Origin: Muribaculaceae bacterium
GTDB taxonomy: Bacteria > Bacteroidota > Bacteroidia > Bacteroidales > Muribaculaceae
Direction of reading: 5' to 3'
Length of the DNA: 64,000 nt
NCBI GenBank assembly: GCA_017436845.1
Contig: JAFSCJ010000005.1
Coordinates: 62,001-126,000, forward strand
The position numbers and the translations under genes are program-made. Shown here piece by piece: positions 54,222 to 62,544 of the stretch; within the stretch, counting starts at the first letter, position 1; the number at the start of each line of letters is the position of its first letter. Below the pieces are notes generated by a model. It was not told where the DNA came from. It saw only the letters and a list, made by a program, of their open reading frames with translations, and made no database searches.

Positions 54222-55418
54222 TTATGAAAGTTTAGCGAGGGCATCAGCGATGCGTTTCATTGCTTCGCGGATATTGTCATCACTTGTAGCATATGACAAA
54301 CGGATGTATCCCGGGAGGCAGAATGCTTCGCCATCTACAGTTGCCACATGTCCCTCTTCAAGAAGATACATTGCAAGGTCAGCGGCATTGTTTATCACCT
54401 TGTCGCCACATTTCTTTCCGAAATAGCTTGACACCTCAGGGAATAAATAGAATGCTCCTTGTGGCTCATTAACTTTAATTCCGGGAATTTCACGTGCAAG
54501 AGAAACGACAAGATCACGACGACGTTGGAACGCTACACGCATCTCTTCAACACATGCCTGCGAACCTGTATAAGCCGCTTCAGCCGCTTTTTGAGCCACA
54601 GATGATGCGCCCGATGTATATTGACTTTGCAACTTGTTAGTAGCTTTTGCCACCCACAAAGGCGCTGCAATAAAACCTATACGCCATCCGGTCATAGCAT
54701 AAGCCTTTGACACTCCATTTACAATAATTGTGCGGTCGGCAATTTCCGGGAACGACGCAAGAGATGTAAACGAGCCTGTAAAATTGATATGCTCATAAAT
54801 TTCATCTGAAAGTACAAGAATATCAGGGTATTTTGCCAATACATTGACAAGACTTTGCAACTCTTCCTTAGTGTAAACGCTACCTGTAGGGTTTGATGGA
54901 GAGCAAATTAACACCATACGAGTTTTGGGAGTGATTGCATCTTCAAGTTGTTGTGGGGTAACCTTGAAATCTTGCTCGATAGATGCAGGAACAAGTACAT
55001 TTTTCCCCTCAGCAAGTTTCACCATTTCCACATAGCTCACCCATGCCGGAGTGGGTATAATCACTTCATCACCGGGGTTAATAACACTCAAGATAACATT
55101 ACACAACGATTGTTTAGCTCCACCCGACACAACTATTTGTTCGGGAGCATAATCAAGACCGTTTTCATTTTTAAGTTTGTCGGCAATAGCTTTGCGAAGA
55201 GACAAATAACCGGGAACAGCCGTATAGAATGTGTAATTTTCATCAATAGCCTTCTTAGCGGCTTCCTTAATGTGGTCGGGAGTATTGAAATCAGGTTCGC
55301 CCACCGACAAATTAATTACATCAATTCCTTGAGCTTTAAGCTCATTACTTTTTTGAGACATCGCAAGTGTTTGCGATGGAGATAGAGACTGTACGCGGTC
55401 AGAAATGTGAGTTGCCAT
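54222..55418 (-). CDS. Aspartate aminotransferase-type PLP enzyme (class I)
   Basis: 398 residues of the aspartate aminotransferase subgroup I-beta. The substrate-binding N-terminus has VINLSVGEPDFNTPDHI. GGAKQSLCN binds the PLP phosphate, SPSNPTGSVYTKEEL holds the Asn, VLSDEIYEH the Asp, and VNGVSKAYAMTGWRIGF the Schiff-base lysine. The Arg for the substrate carboxylate is in IRLSYA. It interconverts aspartate and oxaloacetate, though related prephenate- or tyrosine-active enzymes look similar. Confidence 0.9.
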   Translation of the reverse strand: MATHISDRVQSLSPSQTLAMSQKSNELKAQGIDVINLSVGEPDFNTPDHIKEAAKKAIDENYTFYTAVPGYLSLRKAIADKLKNENGLDYAPEQIVVSGGAKQSLCNVILSVINPGDEVIIPTPAWVSYVEMVKLAEGKNVLVPASIEQDFKVTPQQLEDAITPKTRMVLICSPSNPTGSVYTKEELQSLVNVLAKYPDILVLSDEIYEHINFTGSFTSLASFPEIADRTIIVNGVSKAYAMTGWRIGFIAAPLWVAKATNKLQSQYTSGASSVAQKAAEAAYTGSQACVEEMRVAFQRRRDLVVSLAREIPGIKVNEPQGAFYLFPEVSSYFGKKCGDKVINNAADLAMYLLEEGHVATVDGEAFCLPGYIRLSYATSDDNIREAMKRIADALAKLS

Positions 55419-55580
55419 TTTTATTTAATATTATATTTTGTCAGACTATAATTTGGTCAAATTAATTATTTTACAAAGATAATGCAAGCCGACAGCAAAA
55501 CCAAATTTAAACCCACCTAAATAAGAGAGAAGAAAGGAGAGAAAAAAGGAGAGAGAAAAGGAAAAATAAAAAAGGAAATT

Positions 55581-55624
55581 GCCTGAAAGGCTAAAATTTA
55601 TTAGCCCCGTGATGTTTCACGGGG
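55581..55624 (+). repeat. Bipartite palindromic repeat, copy 1
   Basis: GCCTGAAAGGCTAAA (55581-55595) is followed by a stem-loop, CCCCGTGA (55605-55612) with TCACGGGG (55617-55624), introduced by TTAG. The same order occurs inverted at 60893-60944, so the pair brackets the amidase and TolB-like genes. Confidence 0.65.
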
Positions 55625-55677
55625 TAAAAGCGATAATATCTGTTGCGTGGGAAACACGCTACTCTACAAAAGAAATA

Positions 55678-55705
55678 CTCCCCACACTCTTGCGAGCAGG
55701 GGAGC
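55678..55705 (-). terminator. Terminator of the amidase gene
   Basis: CTCCCC (55678-55683) pairs with GGGGAG (55699-55704), with a second inner CTC/GAG pairing. On the minus strand TATTTCTTTT follows. Confidence 0.7.
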
Positions 55706-55729
55706 ATTTTTAGGGATATATTGCTTTAA

Positions 55730-58700
55730 TTAGCGGATAGCAATTTTCTTAGTGTGAGTTACGCCATTAGCGTCAACAACTACAACTACGTAGATACCGT
55801 TGAGACCTTCAACGTTTACTTCGCTTGCATTGTTAACCATGCGCACCATTGCACCGCTCATTGAGTAAACACCCACAGCTTGTGCTTCTACACCGTCAAC
55901 AAACAATGTACCACCTACTGTATAGATAGAAGCCTTAACTTCTTCTGTATTAGCAATTGCATCTTCAACGCCAACAGTTGATTCTTTCTTACCATCATAG
56001 TAGTAGTAAGCAACACCTTGACCATTTACTGCTACCCATAGGTCAAGAGACATTCCATCGTTGCGATCTGTTGCTACGCATACAGTTGATACACGTTGAG
56101 CATTACCTGTCTCGCCAAGCCCTGATGCAGGACGTGTTTCAATTGCTGTTTCACTGCCAATTCCTGCCGACACATCAAGCAATGCCAATTGACCTCCTGT
56201 AAGAGCAGTTGTGCTTGTATATGTTGTAGCTGCAGCAAGTTTACGGTCTCCGAATGTGAAGAATTTCAATGCTGTACCAAATTTATTTACTACTGAAGCC
56301 ATTGACTTAGATAGTGTAGCTGTGGTTCCCGAAACTGTGAACAGTGTAGGAACAGCATCTTTAGCATCAATCCAAAGTGTACCATCAGAGTTCAAAATAA
56401 CTTCAGCTGATCCACGACCATCACCTGCAACCCATGCTGTAGTACCATCTGCTTTCATTAGGCTGATAGTGTTCAATGTAGAATTTACAGCGCCATTAGA
56501 AATAGTGTAGTAGTATGCTTCAGTTGTGCCATCGTTAGTGAACCACAAACGACCATTTGTCAAGTTTCCGCTGATTGACATTGAGCCACCCATAATCTTA
56601 CCTGTTACTTGTTCAAGAAGAACTTTTGGTGCAGATGTATCGCTATCCCATTGATAGATGCGTAGTGTTTGAGTAGCTGTTACACAAGCACAACCGATAA
56701 TCTTACCATCAACAGCCAAGATGTCTGACAATTGGATAGTAGCGCTACCAATGCCTGTCATGTCAAGAGTACCTTCTTGTGCTCCTGTATAAGCATCTAC
56801 GATTGTAACAACAGGAGTTGCCCATGCTTTGTTTTGAAGGACGTAAAGTTTACCATCTTGATAAGCTGCTGCACGAACAACATTGGTTGTCAAGTCAATG
56901 TATGATGGTTGAGTTCCGTTAGTTGAGAAGTTCCAACCTTCTGTAAGAACGATGTTTTGATCATCAAATGTGTAGTTAGGTTTACAACTACCTTTGAGGG
57001 TAACTTTCACTGTAGAAGCGTTAGCTGAAGTAAGCGTCAATGTCGCTGTGTGATCACCCTTAGCTGTTGGAGCATAAGTAACAGTAATCTTACCGTTAGC
57101 GTTACCACCTGATTGAGCTACTTTTGAAGTTGAGATACTGAATAAGTCAGCATTTGTACCTGAAAGGGCAGCTGTAATATCACCTTCAAGATAAGCACCT
57201 GTCACAGTTATATCAGCAGTTGTAGAGTTTCCTTCTGTTGTAGTCATTTCAAGAGCCGCAGTGCTTACAGAGATAGAAGGAATGTTTTCATAAGTGTAAG
57301 TAGGAGCAGTTCCATGTTTGTAATAAGCGATACCTTGGTTGTGTACCAATACCCACATTTCAACTCCTGATGTACCGTTAACATTCACACAAATACTTGT
57401 AGAGTAAGAAGTGTTACGAGTCTTAGAGCTGAGACCTGCAGAAGGATAGTTACCTGAACCTGTAAGACCTTCAACGGCCCAACCTTCACTACCATCAATC
57501 AATACTGCACGACCACCAAGAAGAGTTTGAGCATTAACCTCAGCAGGTGTGAAAGTACCATCACCATCAGTATCAGTTACTCTGTTATAGGCTGTTGTAA
57601 ATGCATATTGAGTACCTTTGAATGTAAATGGCACAAAGTCGTTACCGCAACCATCAGAAGCTTGACGTATATTAGTTGCAGTAAGAGGAATTGATTGAAT
57701 CAATTCACCGTTAGCATTGATTTGAGAAGCGACATAATGTTGTCCCAATACCCAGAAATTATTTCCATCAGGCACTGCACGTGGAGAAGAACCTGCAATA
57801 AATGCATCAACATCAGCAACAACAGGAGTAGTAGAAGCTACACCATTTGTAACAGCGTATGTAACAAGAGAGTTACAGTTACCATTTGCAGTATTACCAT
57901 CAGCATCAGTATAATCGCGAGTTTGTTGAGCGAAATAACAAATCTTACCTGAAGTCAATGTTCCTTGGAAATTAACTGTATCACCAATACGATCCATTCC
58001 ACCAAGATTAGTAGTTTCAAGAAGCACACGTGGAGTAGCTTCGTCATTATCCCAAATATAAACCTTGAGAGTCTTCATTGTATCATTAGATGCCAATGCA
58101 ATGTTTGTACCGATGAGTTTACCATCAACGTAAGCAACGTCAACAAGAGCCAATGCACCACCTGTTACACCTGTCATATCAAGGTCATAAAGATGTTCAC
58201 ATGTTTGAGCTTTGATGACTTTTACCTTGTTATTTGTAACATCAACTACATAAAGTTTACCATCGCCAAATGCCATGTTACGATAGCTTGTCCAGTTAGC
58301 CATCCAACCTGCTTTTTTGTTAGAAGTTTCAGAGTAGTTCCAACCTTCAGTGAATGTCAATGGAGGATTAACAGCAGTACCGGATACTACCATTGTAGTT
58401 TTGTGAGTTCCACTTGTGAATGTAAGAGTAGTGTTGTGAGAGCCTACTGATTTAGGTTGATAAGTAACTGTGATAGTACCGCCTGATGTACCAAGAGATG
58501 TGTGAGAAATCTTGAAATCGGTAGTATTGCTACTTGCGATAGAGATATTTGCAGTCAAGTCAGTACCTGAAACTGTAAGAGTTTTGTTTGAAGTTCCATC
58601 AACGTATGTTTGACCAAAGCCCATTGATGTAGGGTTCAAAGAGATACCACTATTTGTTCCTTGTACAAAATCGATATCTTTTTGAGTAGCCTTATTATTT

Positions 58701-59758
58701 GAAACAGTTACAGTGTGAGTTTGTGTTTTGTAACCATCTTTTGCTACTGTAAGAGTATAAGTACCGGCAGGCACGAAGAAAGCAAACACACCATTACCTT
58801 TAGCTCCTGTAGAAACTGTATAGTTAATACCATTTCCGCTCAAAGTAACATTAGCATTATTTACCGCAAGATACAAGTCACGACCACGAGCTGTATAATT
58901 AGAATAACCACAACCTTGTGATTTATCACGCACGTCACCTACAACACAACCGGGAAGACTACCAGATCCACCGGGAGCGGTCAAGTTACCAACAGCGATT
59001 TGCCATGCAAGGAATTTGTTGTAAAGTGAAGATTTGAAACGCAATGATTCAGGACGGTAGTCGTGGAACCATGTTTCAACCAAGTACCCTGGTTGAGTAT
59101 TAGTACGAAGCACACCATAGTGCCATCCCATCAAGTCATAGTCGGCCATTGAACGAGGAGTTCCATAGGTAAACTCAGTCAAACAACCATTATTATAGTT
59201 GTTTATAGAATTTTCACGAGCCATACGTTCAGAACCGGCAATCGAGTTCGTAGCGTTAGAACCTTTATAAAGAGCTACGTGGTAGTTTGCACTTGCATTG
59301 GCACCGTTAGAGTGCATTGATATAAAGTAACCACCATATGAGCTTGAAGCAGTAGCGATAGATGTTAGATTCAAGTCCCAGGCAGAAGTATTTTCACGAC
59401 GAGACATTTTCACGGTACCACCATTTTGGATCAACCATTGTTCCATGTGAAGAGCGCGGTCGAGGTTACCTTCTGACTCATAGAAATATTCTCCTCCAAG
59501 CAAAGGCATAGGAGTAGGACGGTCGTCAGAGTCAAAACCACCATGACCGGCATTTACATACCATTTACCACTCTTATTATAATTAGAACTTATTAATGTG
59601 TTACCCGTTTTAAAGTTTGCAGGAGTTGAAAGTTTATAAGGACCACCAGTTGCAGCAGAACCGGTATAGTTAGACGCTACATCATAAGCATATGTTACTG
59701 CATTTGCATCGATTGTGAGGCTCGAAATCAAAAGAGCCGATAATAATATCTTTTTCAT
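55730..59758 (-). CDS. Giant secreted N-acetylmuramoyl-L-alanine amidase with propellers and T9SS tail
   Basis: 1342 residues. A signal peptide ends at about residue 20. The Amidase_3 domain (about 60-255) shows its zinc and catalytic residues: His72 in NAGHGGFD, Glu96 in ESEGNLD, His149 in SMHSNG and Glu228 in LVETWFHDY. It cuts the bond between muramic acid and the peptide stem. Then come a PEGA-like domain (about 290-365), an Ig-like domain (about 372-465), a first propeller-like region (about 468-845), a second Ig-like domain (about 850-945), a second propeller-like region (about 950-1255) and a T9SS type A-like tail (about 1265-1342, VYSMSGAMVRMV, LNGIYVVVVVD). It follows the TolB-like gene by three bases. 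The same design is used by the glucosaminidase at 10.8 kb. Confidence 0.88.
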   Translation of the reverse strand: MKKILLSALLISSLTIDANAVTYAYDVASNYTGSAATGGPYKLSTPANFKTGNTLISSNYNKSGKWYVNAGHGGFDSDDRPTPMPLLGGEYFYESEGNLDRALHMEQWLIQNGGTVKMSRRENTSAWDLNLTSIATASSSYGGYFISMHSNGANASANYHVALYKGSNATNSIAGSERMARENSINNYNNGCLTEFTYGTPRSMADYDLMGWHYGVLRTNTQPGYLVETWFHDYRPESLRFKSSLYNKFLAWQIAVGNLTAPGGSGSLPGCVVGDVRDKSQGCGYSNYTARGRDLYLAVNNANVTLSGNGINYTVSTGAKGNGVFAFFVPAGTYTLTVAKDGYKTQTHTVTVSNNKATQKDIDFVQGTNSGISLNPTSMGFGQTYVDGTSNKTLTVSGTDLTANISIASSNTTDFKISHTSLGTSGGTITVTYQPKSVGSHNTTLTFTSGTHKTTMVVSGTAVNPPLTFTEGWNYSETSNKKAGWMANWTSYRNMAFGDGKLYVVDVTNNKVKVIKAQTCEHLYDLDMTGVTGGALALVDVAYVDGKLIGTNIALASNDTMKTLKVYIWDNDEATPRVLLETTNLGGMDRIGDTVNFQGTLTSGKICYFAQQTRDYTDADGNTANGNCNSLVTYAVTNGVASTTPVVADVDAFIAGSSPRAVPDGNNFWVLGQHYVASQINANGELIQSIPLTATNIRQASDGCGNDFVPFTFKGTQYAFTTAYNRVTDTDGDGTFTPAEVNAQTLLGGRAVLIDGSEGWAVEGLTGSGNYPSAGLSSKTRNTSYSTSICVNVNGTSGVEMWVLVHNQGIAYYKHGTAPTYTYENIPSISVSTAALEMTTTEGNSTTADITVTGAYLEGDITAALSGTNADLFSISTSKVAQSGGNANGKITVTYAPTAKGDHTATLTLTSANASTVKVTLKGSCKPNYTFDDQNIVLTEGWNFSTNGTQPSYIDLTTNVVRAAAYQDGKLYVLQNKAWATPVVTIVDAYTGAQEGTLDMTGIGSATIQLSDILAVDGKIIGCACVTATQTLRIYQWDSDTSAPKVLLEQVTGKIMGGSMSISGNLTNGRLWFTNDGTTEAYYYTISNGAVNSTLNTISLMKADGTTAWVAGDGRGSAEVILNSDGTLWIDAKDAVPTLFTVSGTTATLSKSMASVVNKFGTALKFFTFGDRKLAAATTYTSTTALTGGQLALLDVSAGIGSETAIETRPASGLGETGNAQRVSTVCVATDRNDGMSLDLWVAVNGQGVAYYYYDGKKESTVGVEDAIANTEEVKASIYTVGGTLFVDGVEAQAVGVYSMSGAMVRMVNNASEVNVEGLNGIYVVVVVDANGVTHTKKIAIR

Positions 59759-59761
59759 GGC

Positions 59762-60688
59762 TTATTTTTCTTTAATTGTCATGACATAAACTTTACCTTC
59801 ACGTTCAGTGTGGAAAGCGATTTGGCTACCATCGGCAGAAACTGAAGGAAACATCTTAATCTCATCAGATGGAGCAGTGAGTTGTTGCATTTGTGTTCCA
59901 TCGGCACGCACGATAACGATATCACTCTTAGTATTGTAATAACCATCATGAGCATCGTTCATACCCACAACGTGAGTATTACCACGCCATTGTGGAGCGC
60001 GCATACTACCAAGTTTCACAACATTTCCGCCATTAAGGTCGCAAGTATATGCAACATCGGCACAGCAGAATAAAATTTTAGTACGGTCAGGAGAAAGAGA
60101 TGTCCAGATATATTGTGGATCCCAATCTCCATATTGTCCGGCAAGCGGGTCAAGAACAGTGCGATTACCATTCTTATAAACGACTATTTTAAGGTCTTCT
60201 TCCGTAACGTGAGTAAGTTGACGACGCACCGGTGTCAATGGATTTGTAACAACTGTACCAACGATTGCGCCTTTAGTGGCGTAAGCAGCTTCGCCGTTGT
60301 TCAAAGAAATTTGGTTAACGTGTTCAATGTCTTTAGCAATAACTGTAAGAGCCTTAGTCTCTACATTCATGGCATAAAGAGTTTGAGTAAAGTTTTCTTG
60401 ATTCATCGAGCGTGTCAAGATTGTCTTACCATCGGCACTGATTACAGGATAGTAACCTGCACCTTGCATGTCGGTCAACTTGGTATAAGATTGTTTCTCG
60501 ATGTCAACGAGACCAAGTCCGTTGTAATCTTCAGAAGTTACCAACAAAGTTTTGCCATCGGGCATGAAACGAGGGTGATAAACCTTGGTTATCCCTGTCT
60601 TCACTTGTTGAAGATCAACGACTTCAAACTGCTGAGCTTGAGCTACTGTGGCTCCGGCTACAGCTAAACAAAGAAGTAGTTTTTTCAT
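59762..60688 (-). CDS. TolB-like propeller protein, exported
   Basis: 308 residues. A signal peptide (MKKLLLCLAVAGATVAQA) is followed by PD40/TolB-type propeller blades: HPRFMPDGKTLLVTSED, YPVISADGKTILTRS, TSLSPDRTKILFCC, APQWRGNTHVV and FPSVSADGSQIAFHTERE. No sorting domain, so it is probably periplasmic. It lies just upstream of the giant amidase gene (three-base gap), so the two are almost certainly made together. It could assist or restrain the amidase; nothing in the sequence decides. Confidence 0.82.
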   Translation of the reverse strand: MKKLLLCLAVAGATVAQAQQFEVVDLQQVKTGITKVYHPRFMPDGKTLLVTSEDYNGLGLVDIEKQSYTKLTDMQGAGYYPVISADGKTILTRSMNQENFTQTLYAMNVETKALTVIAKDIEHVNQISLNNGEAAYATKGAIVGTVVTNPLTPVRRQLTHVTEEDLKIVVYKNGNRTVLDPLAGQYGDWDPQYIWTSLSPDRTKILFCCADVAYTCDLNGGNVVKLGSMRAPQWRGNTHVVGMNDAHDGYYNTKSDIVIVRADGTQMQQLTAPSDEIKMFPSVSADGSQIAFHTEREGKVYVMTIKEK

Positions 60689-60976
60689 GTTTAATTTTTT
60701 AGTTTAAGTTAATATATATGTATTTGTTAGTTCCTCTCCGTTTTCGCATGGTTAAGGAATTTACAAAAGTATTAATTTTCATCAAAGTCGACAGCGTTTT
60801 TATCAATATTTTTATATTATTTAACAGAGCGCAGAAAAAAGAAGCGGGAAGTAAAGAAATAACAATTATCCGAAGGGGTAAATATCAAGCAACCGGTGGT
60901 GGTGCTTCGCTTACCACCGGCTATCCCAATTTAGCCTTTCAGGCTCTCACACATGATCCTCTTTCATTTTTCCTCT
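60689..60976. other. Spacer between porX and the TolB-like gene
   Basis: 288 bases without a supported gene. On the minus strand TACTTTTG (60764-60771) matches TAnnTTTG and may be the -7 box of the TolB-like/amidase operon, but no -33 TTG fits. The left part is AT-rich leader; the right part holds repeat copy 2 and a purine-rich (minus-strand) tract that runs to the porX stop. Confidence 0.5.
60893..60944 (-). repeat. Bipartite palindromic repeat, copy 2 (inverted)
   Basis: On the minus strand GCCTGAAAGGCTAAA (60944-60930) is followed by ATAG and a stem-loop CCGGTGGT (60920-60913) with ACCACCGG (60900-60893). The 15-base head is identical to copy 1, while the stem-loop has a different sequence in the same place. 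A purine-rich tract precedes the head in both copies. Confidence 0.65.
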
Positions 60977-62530
60977 TTAATTTCTCTTGGGGCTAAGTGT
61001 AATAAGAGGTATTATCATCTCTTCCATAGAGATACCACCATGCTGAAACGTATCGGTATAATACTGCACATAGTGATTGTAATTGTTAGGATAGGCAAAA
61101 AAATCTCGTCCTGAGGCGAAAATATATGTCGATGACACATTGAGCGATGGCAAGCCATATCTTTCTGGTTGCTTAATCTCATATACCTGTTTGGGATTAT
61201 AGCTCAGGTTTTTACCTACCTTATAGCGCAAATTAGTGTTTGTGTTCTTATCCCCTATTACTTTTATGGGATTATCAACGCGTATAGTTCCGTGATCGGT
61301 AGTCAAGACAATCTTATACCCGGTGTCGGCTATCTTGCGAAACAACTCAAATGCCGATGAATGACGGAACCAGGACTCTGTCAAAGAGCGATAAGCGGCA
61401 TTTGACGCTGCAAGTTCACGTATCATCTTAGACTCAGTGCGAGCATGCGAAAGCATATCGATGAAATTCAGCACCACAACATTGAGGTCGTTTGTTTCAA
61501 GATTAGAAAACTCTCTAATGAGTTTATCTCCCGATGCCGAGTCATTAATTTTGTTATAAGAGAAACGACAGCGACGGCGATAACGGTCAAATTGCGTTGC
61601 TATCAATGGCGACTCGTTCAGATTCTTACCTTCATCCTCATCCTCATCAACCCATAGATCGGGGAACATCTTCGCAATCTTGTCGGGCATCAAGCCGGAA
61701 AATATCGCATTGCGAGCATATTGTGTAGCCGTGGGCAATATAGAGCAATATAAATCCTCCTCAAACGTAAACATTTCGCTTAATAGTGGTTTTATGGTGC
61801 GCCATTGGTCAAGGCGAAAGTTATCTATAAGTATAAAAAATAGTTTTTCTCCCTTATCCAAAATGGGGAAAACATGATTTTTAAACACTTGCGGACTCAT
61901 CAAAGGATGGTCCTCTCCGGTAACCCATTTCTCATAATTCTTTTTTATGAATTTTGAGAATGTTGCATTCGCCTCTTGCTTCTGCATTGATAGGAGGTCA
62001 TCCATATTTGTATCCGTCGCCGCAAGTTCCAATTCCCAAAACACGAGTTTGCGATATAGCTCATACCAATCCTCAATCGTGTAAGAGTCATTTATGAGCG
62101 ATGTAATTCTGCCAAACTCTTGCCGATAATCACTTGTTGCCTGTTCTGATACAAGTTTTTCGGAATGAAGATTTTTCTTTATAGATAGTAAAATTTGATT
62201 AGGATTTACCGGCTTGATAAGATAGTCGGCAATTTTGTTTCCCACCGCCTGATCCATGATATTCTCCTCCTCGCTCTTGGTAATCATTATCACCGGAATG
62301 TGAGGTTTAACATGCTTAATGCGAGATAGCGTTTCAAGCCCTGTCAAGCCCGGCATGTTTTCGTCAAGAATAATCAAGTCAAAGTGTTGATTTTCCACCA
62401 ATTCTAATGCGTCACGACCATTATTGACCGTAACAACTCCATATCCCTTATTCTTTAAAAACAGGATGTGAGGCTTTAGTAAATCTATTTCATCATCGGC
62501 CCATAATATGGTGTGAGTGTTTACAGTCAT
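60977..62530 (-). CDS. porX: PorX: T9SS response regulator with PglZ domain
   Basis: 517 residues, the length of Porphyromonas PorX. The receiver domain (1-125) has ILWADDEIDLLKP, the phospho-acceptor Asp56 in LIILDENMPGLTG, Thr in VIMITKSEEE, and Lys in YLIKPVNP. The rest is a PglZ/alkaline-phosphatase-like domain with metal-site motifs FFILIDNFRLDQW, ILPTATQYARNAIFSG, VVLNFIDMLSHAR and VLTTDHGTIRV. PorX controls and supports type IX secretion with sensor PorY. It follows porW by 14 bases. Its presence fits the sorting domains on three exported proteins in this window. Confidence 0.94.
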   Translation of the reverse strand: MTVNTHTILWADDEIDLLKPHILFLKNKGYGVVTVNNGRDALELVENQHFDLIILDENMPGLTGLETLSRIKHVKPHIPVIMITKSEEENIMDQAVGNKIADYLIKPVNPNQILLSIKKNLHSEKLVSEQATSDYRQEFGRITSLINDSYTIEDWYELYRKLVFWELELAATDTNMDDLLSMQKQEANATFSKFIKKNYEKWVTGEDHPLMSPQVFKNHVFPILDKGEKLFFILIDNFRLDQWRTIKPLLSEMFTFEEDLYCSILPTATQYARNAIFSGLMPDKIAKMFPDLWVDEDEDEGKNLNESPLIATQFDRYRRRCRFSYNKINDSASGDKLIREFSNLETNDLNVVVLNFIDMLSHARTESKMIRELAASNAAYRSLTESWFRHSSAFELFRKIADTGYKIVLTTDHGTIRVDNPIKVIGDKNTNTNLRYKVGKNLSYNPKQVYEIKQPERYGLPSLNVSSTYIFASGRDFFAYPNNYNHYVQYYTDTFQHGGISMEEMIIPLITLSPKRN

Positions 62531-62544
62531 GACGTTATTTAATT

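Larger units (their letters stand above)
55419..55729. other. Spacer with purine-rich tract, repeat module and terminator
   Basis: About 310 bases without a gene. 55522-55580 is almost all A and G on the plus strand. It is followed by the bipartite repeat at 55581-55624, a small hairpin GCGTGGGAAACACGC (55645-55659), and the terminator of the amidase gene. No coding sequence is seen. Confidence 0.6.

Noticed and set aside
55522-55580. Purine-rich tract as a CRISPR array or tandem repeat
   Set aside because: There are no evenly spaced identical repeats; it is a low-complexity A/G stretch next to a palindromic module.
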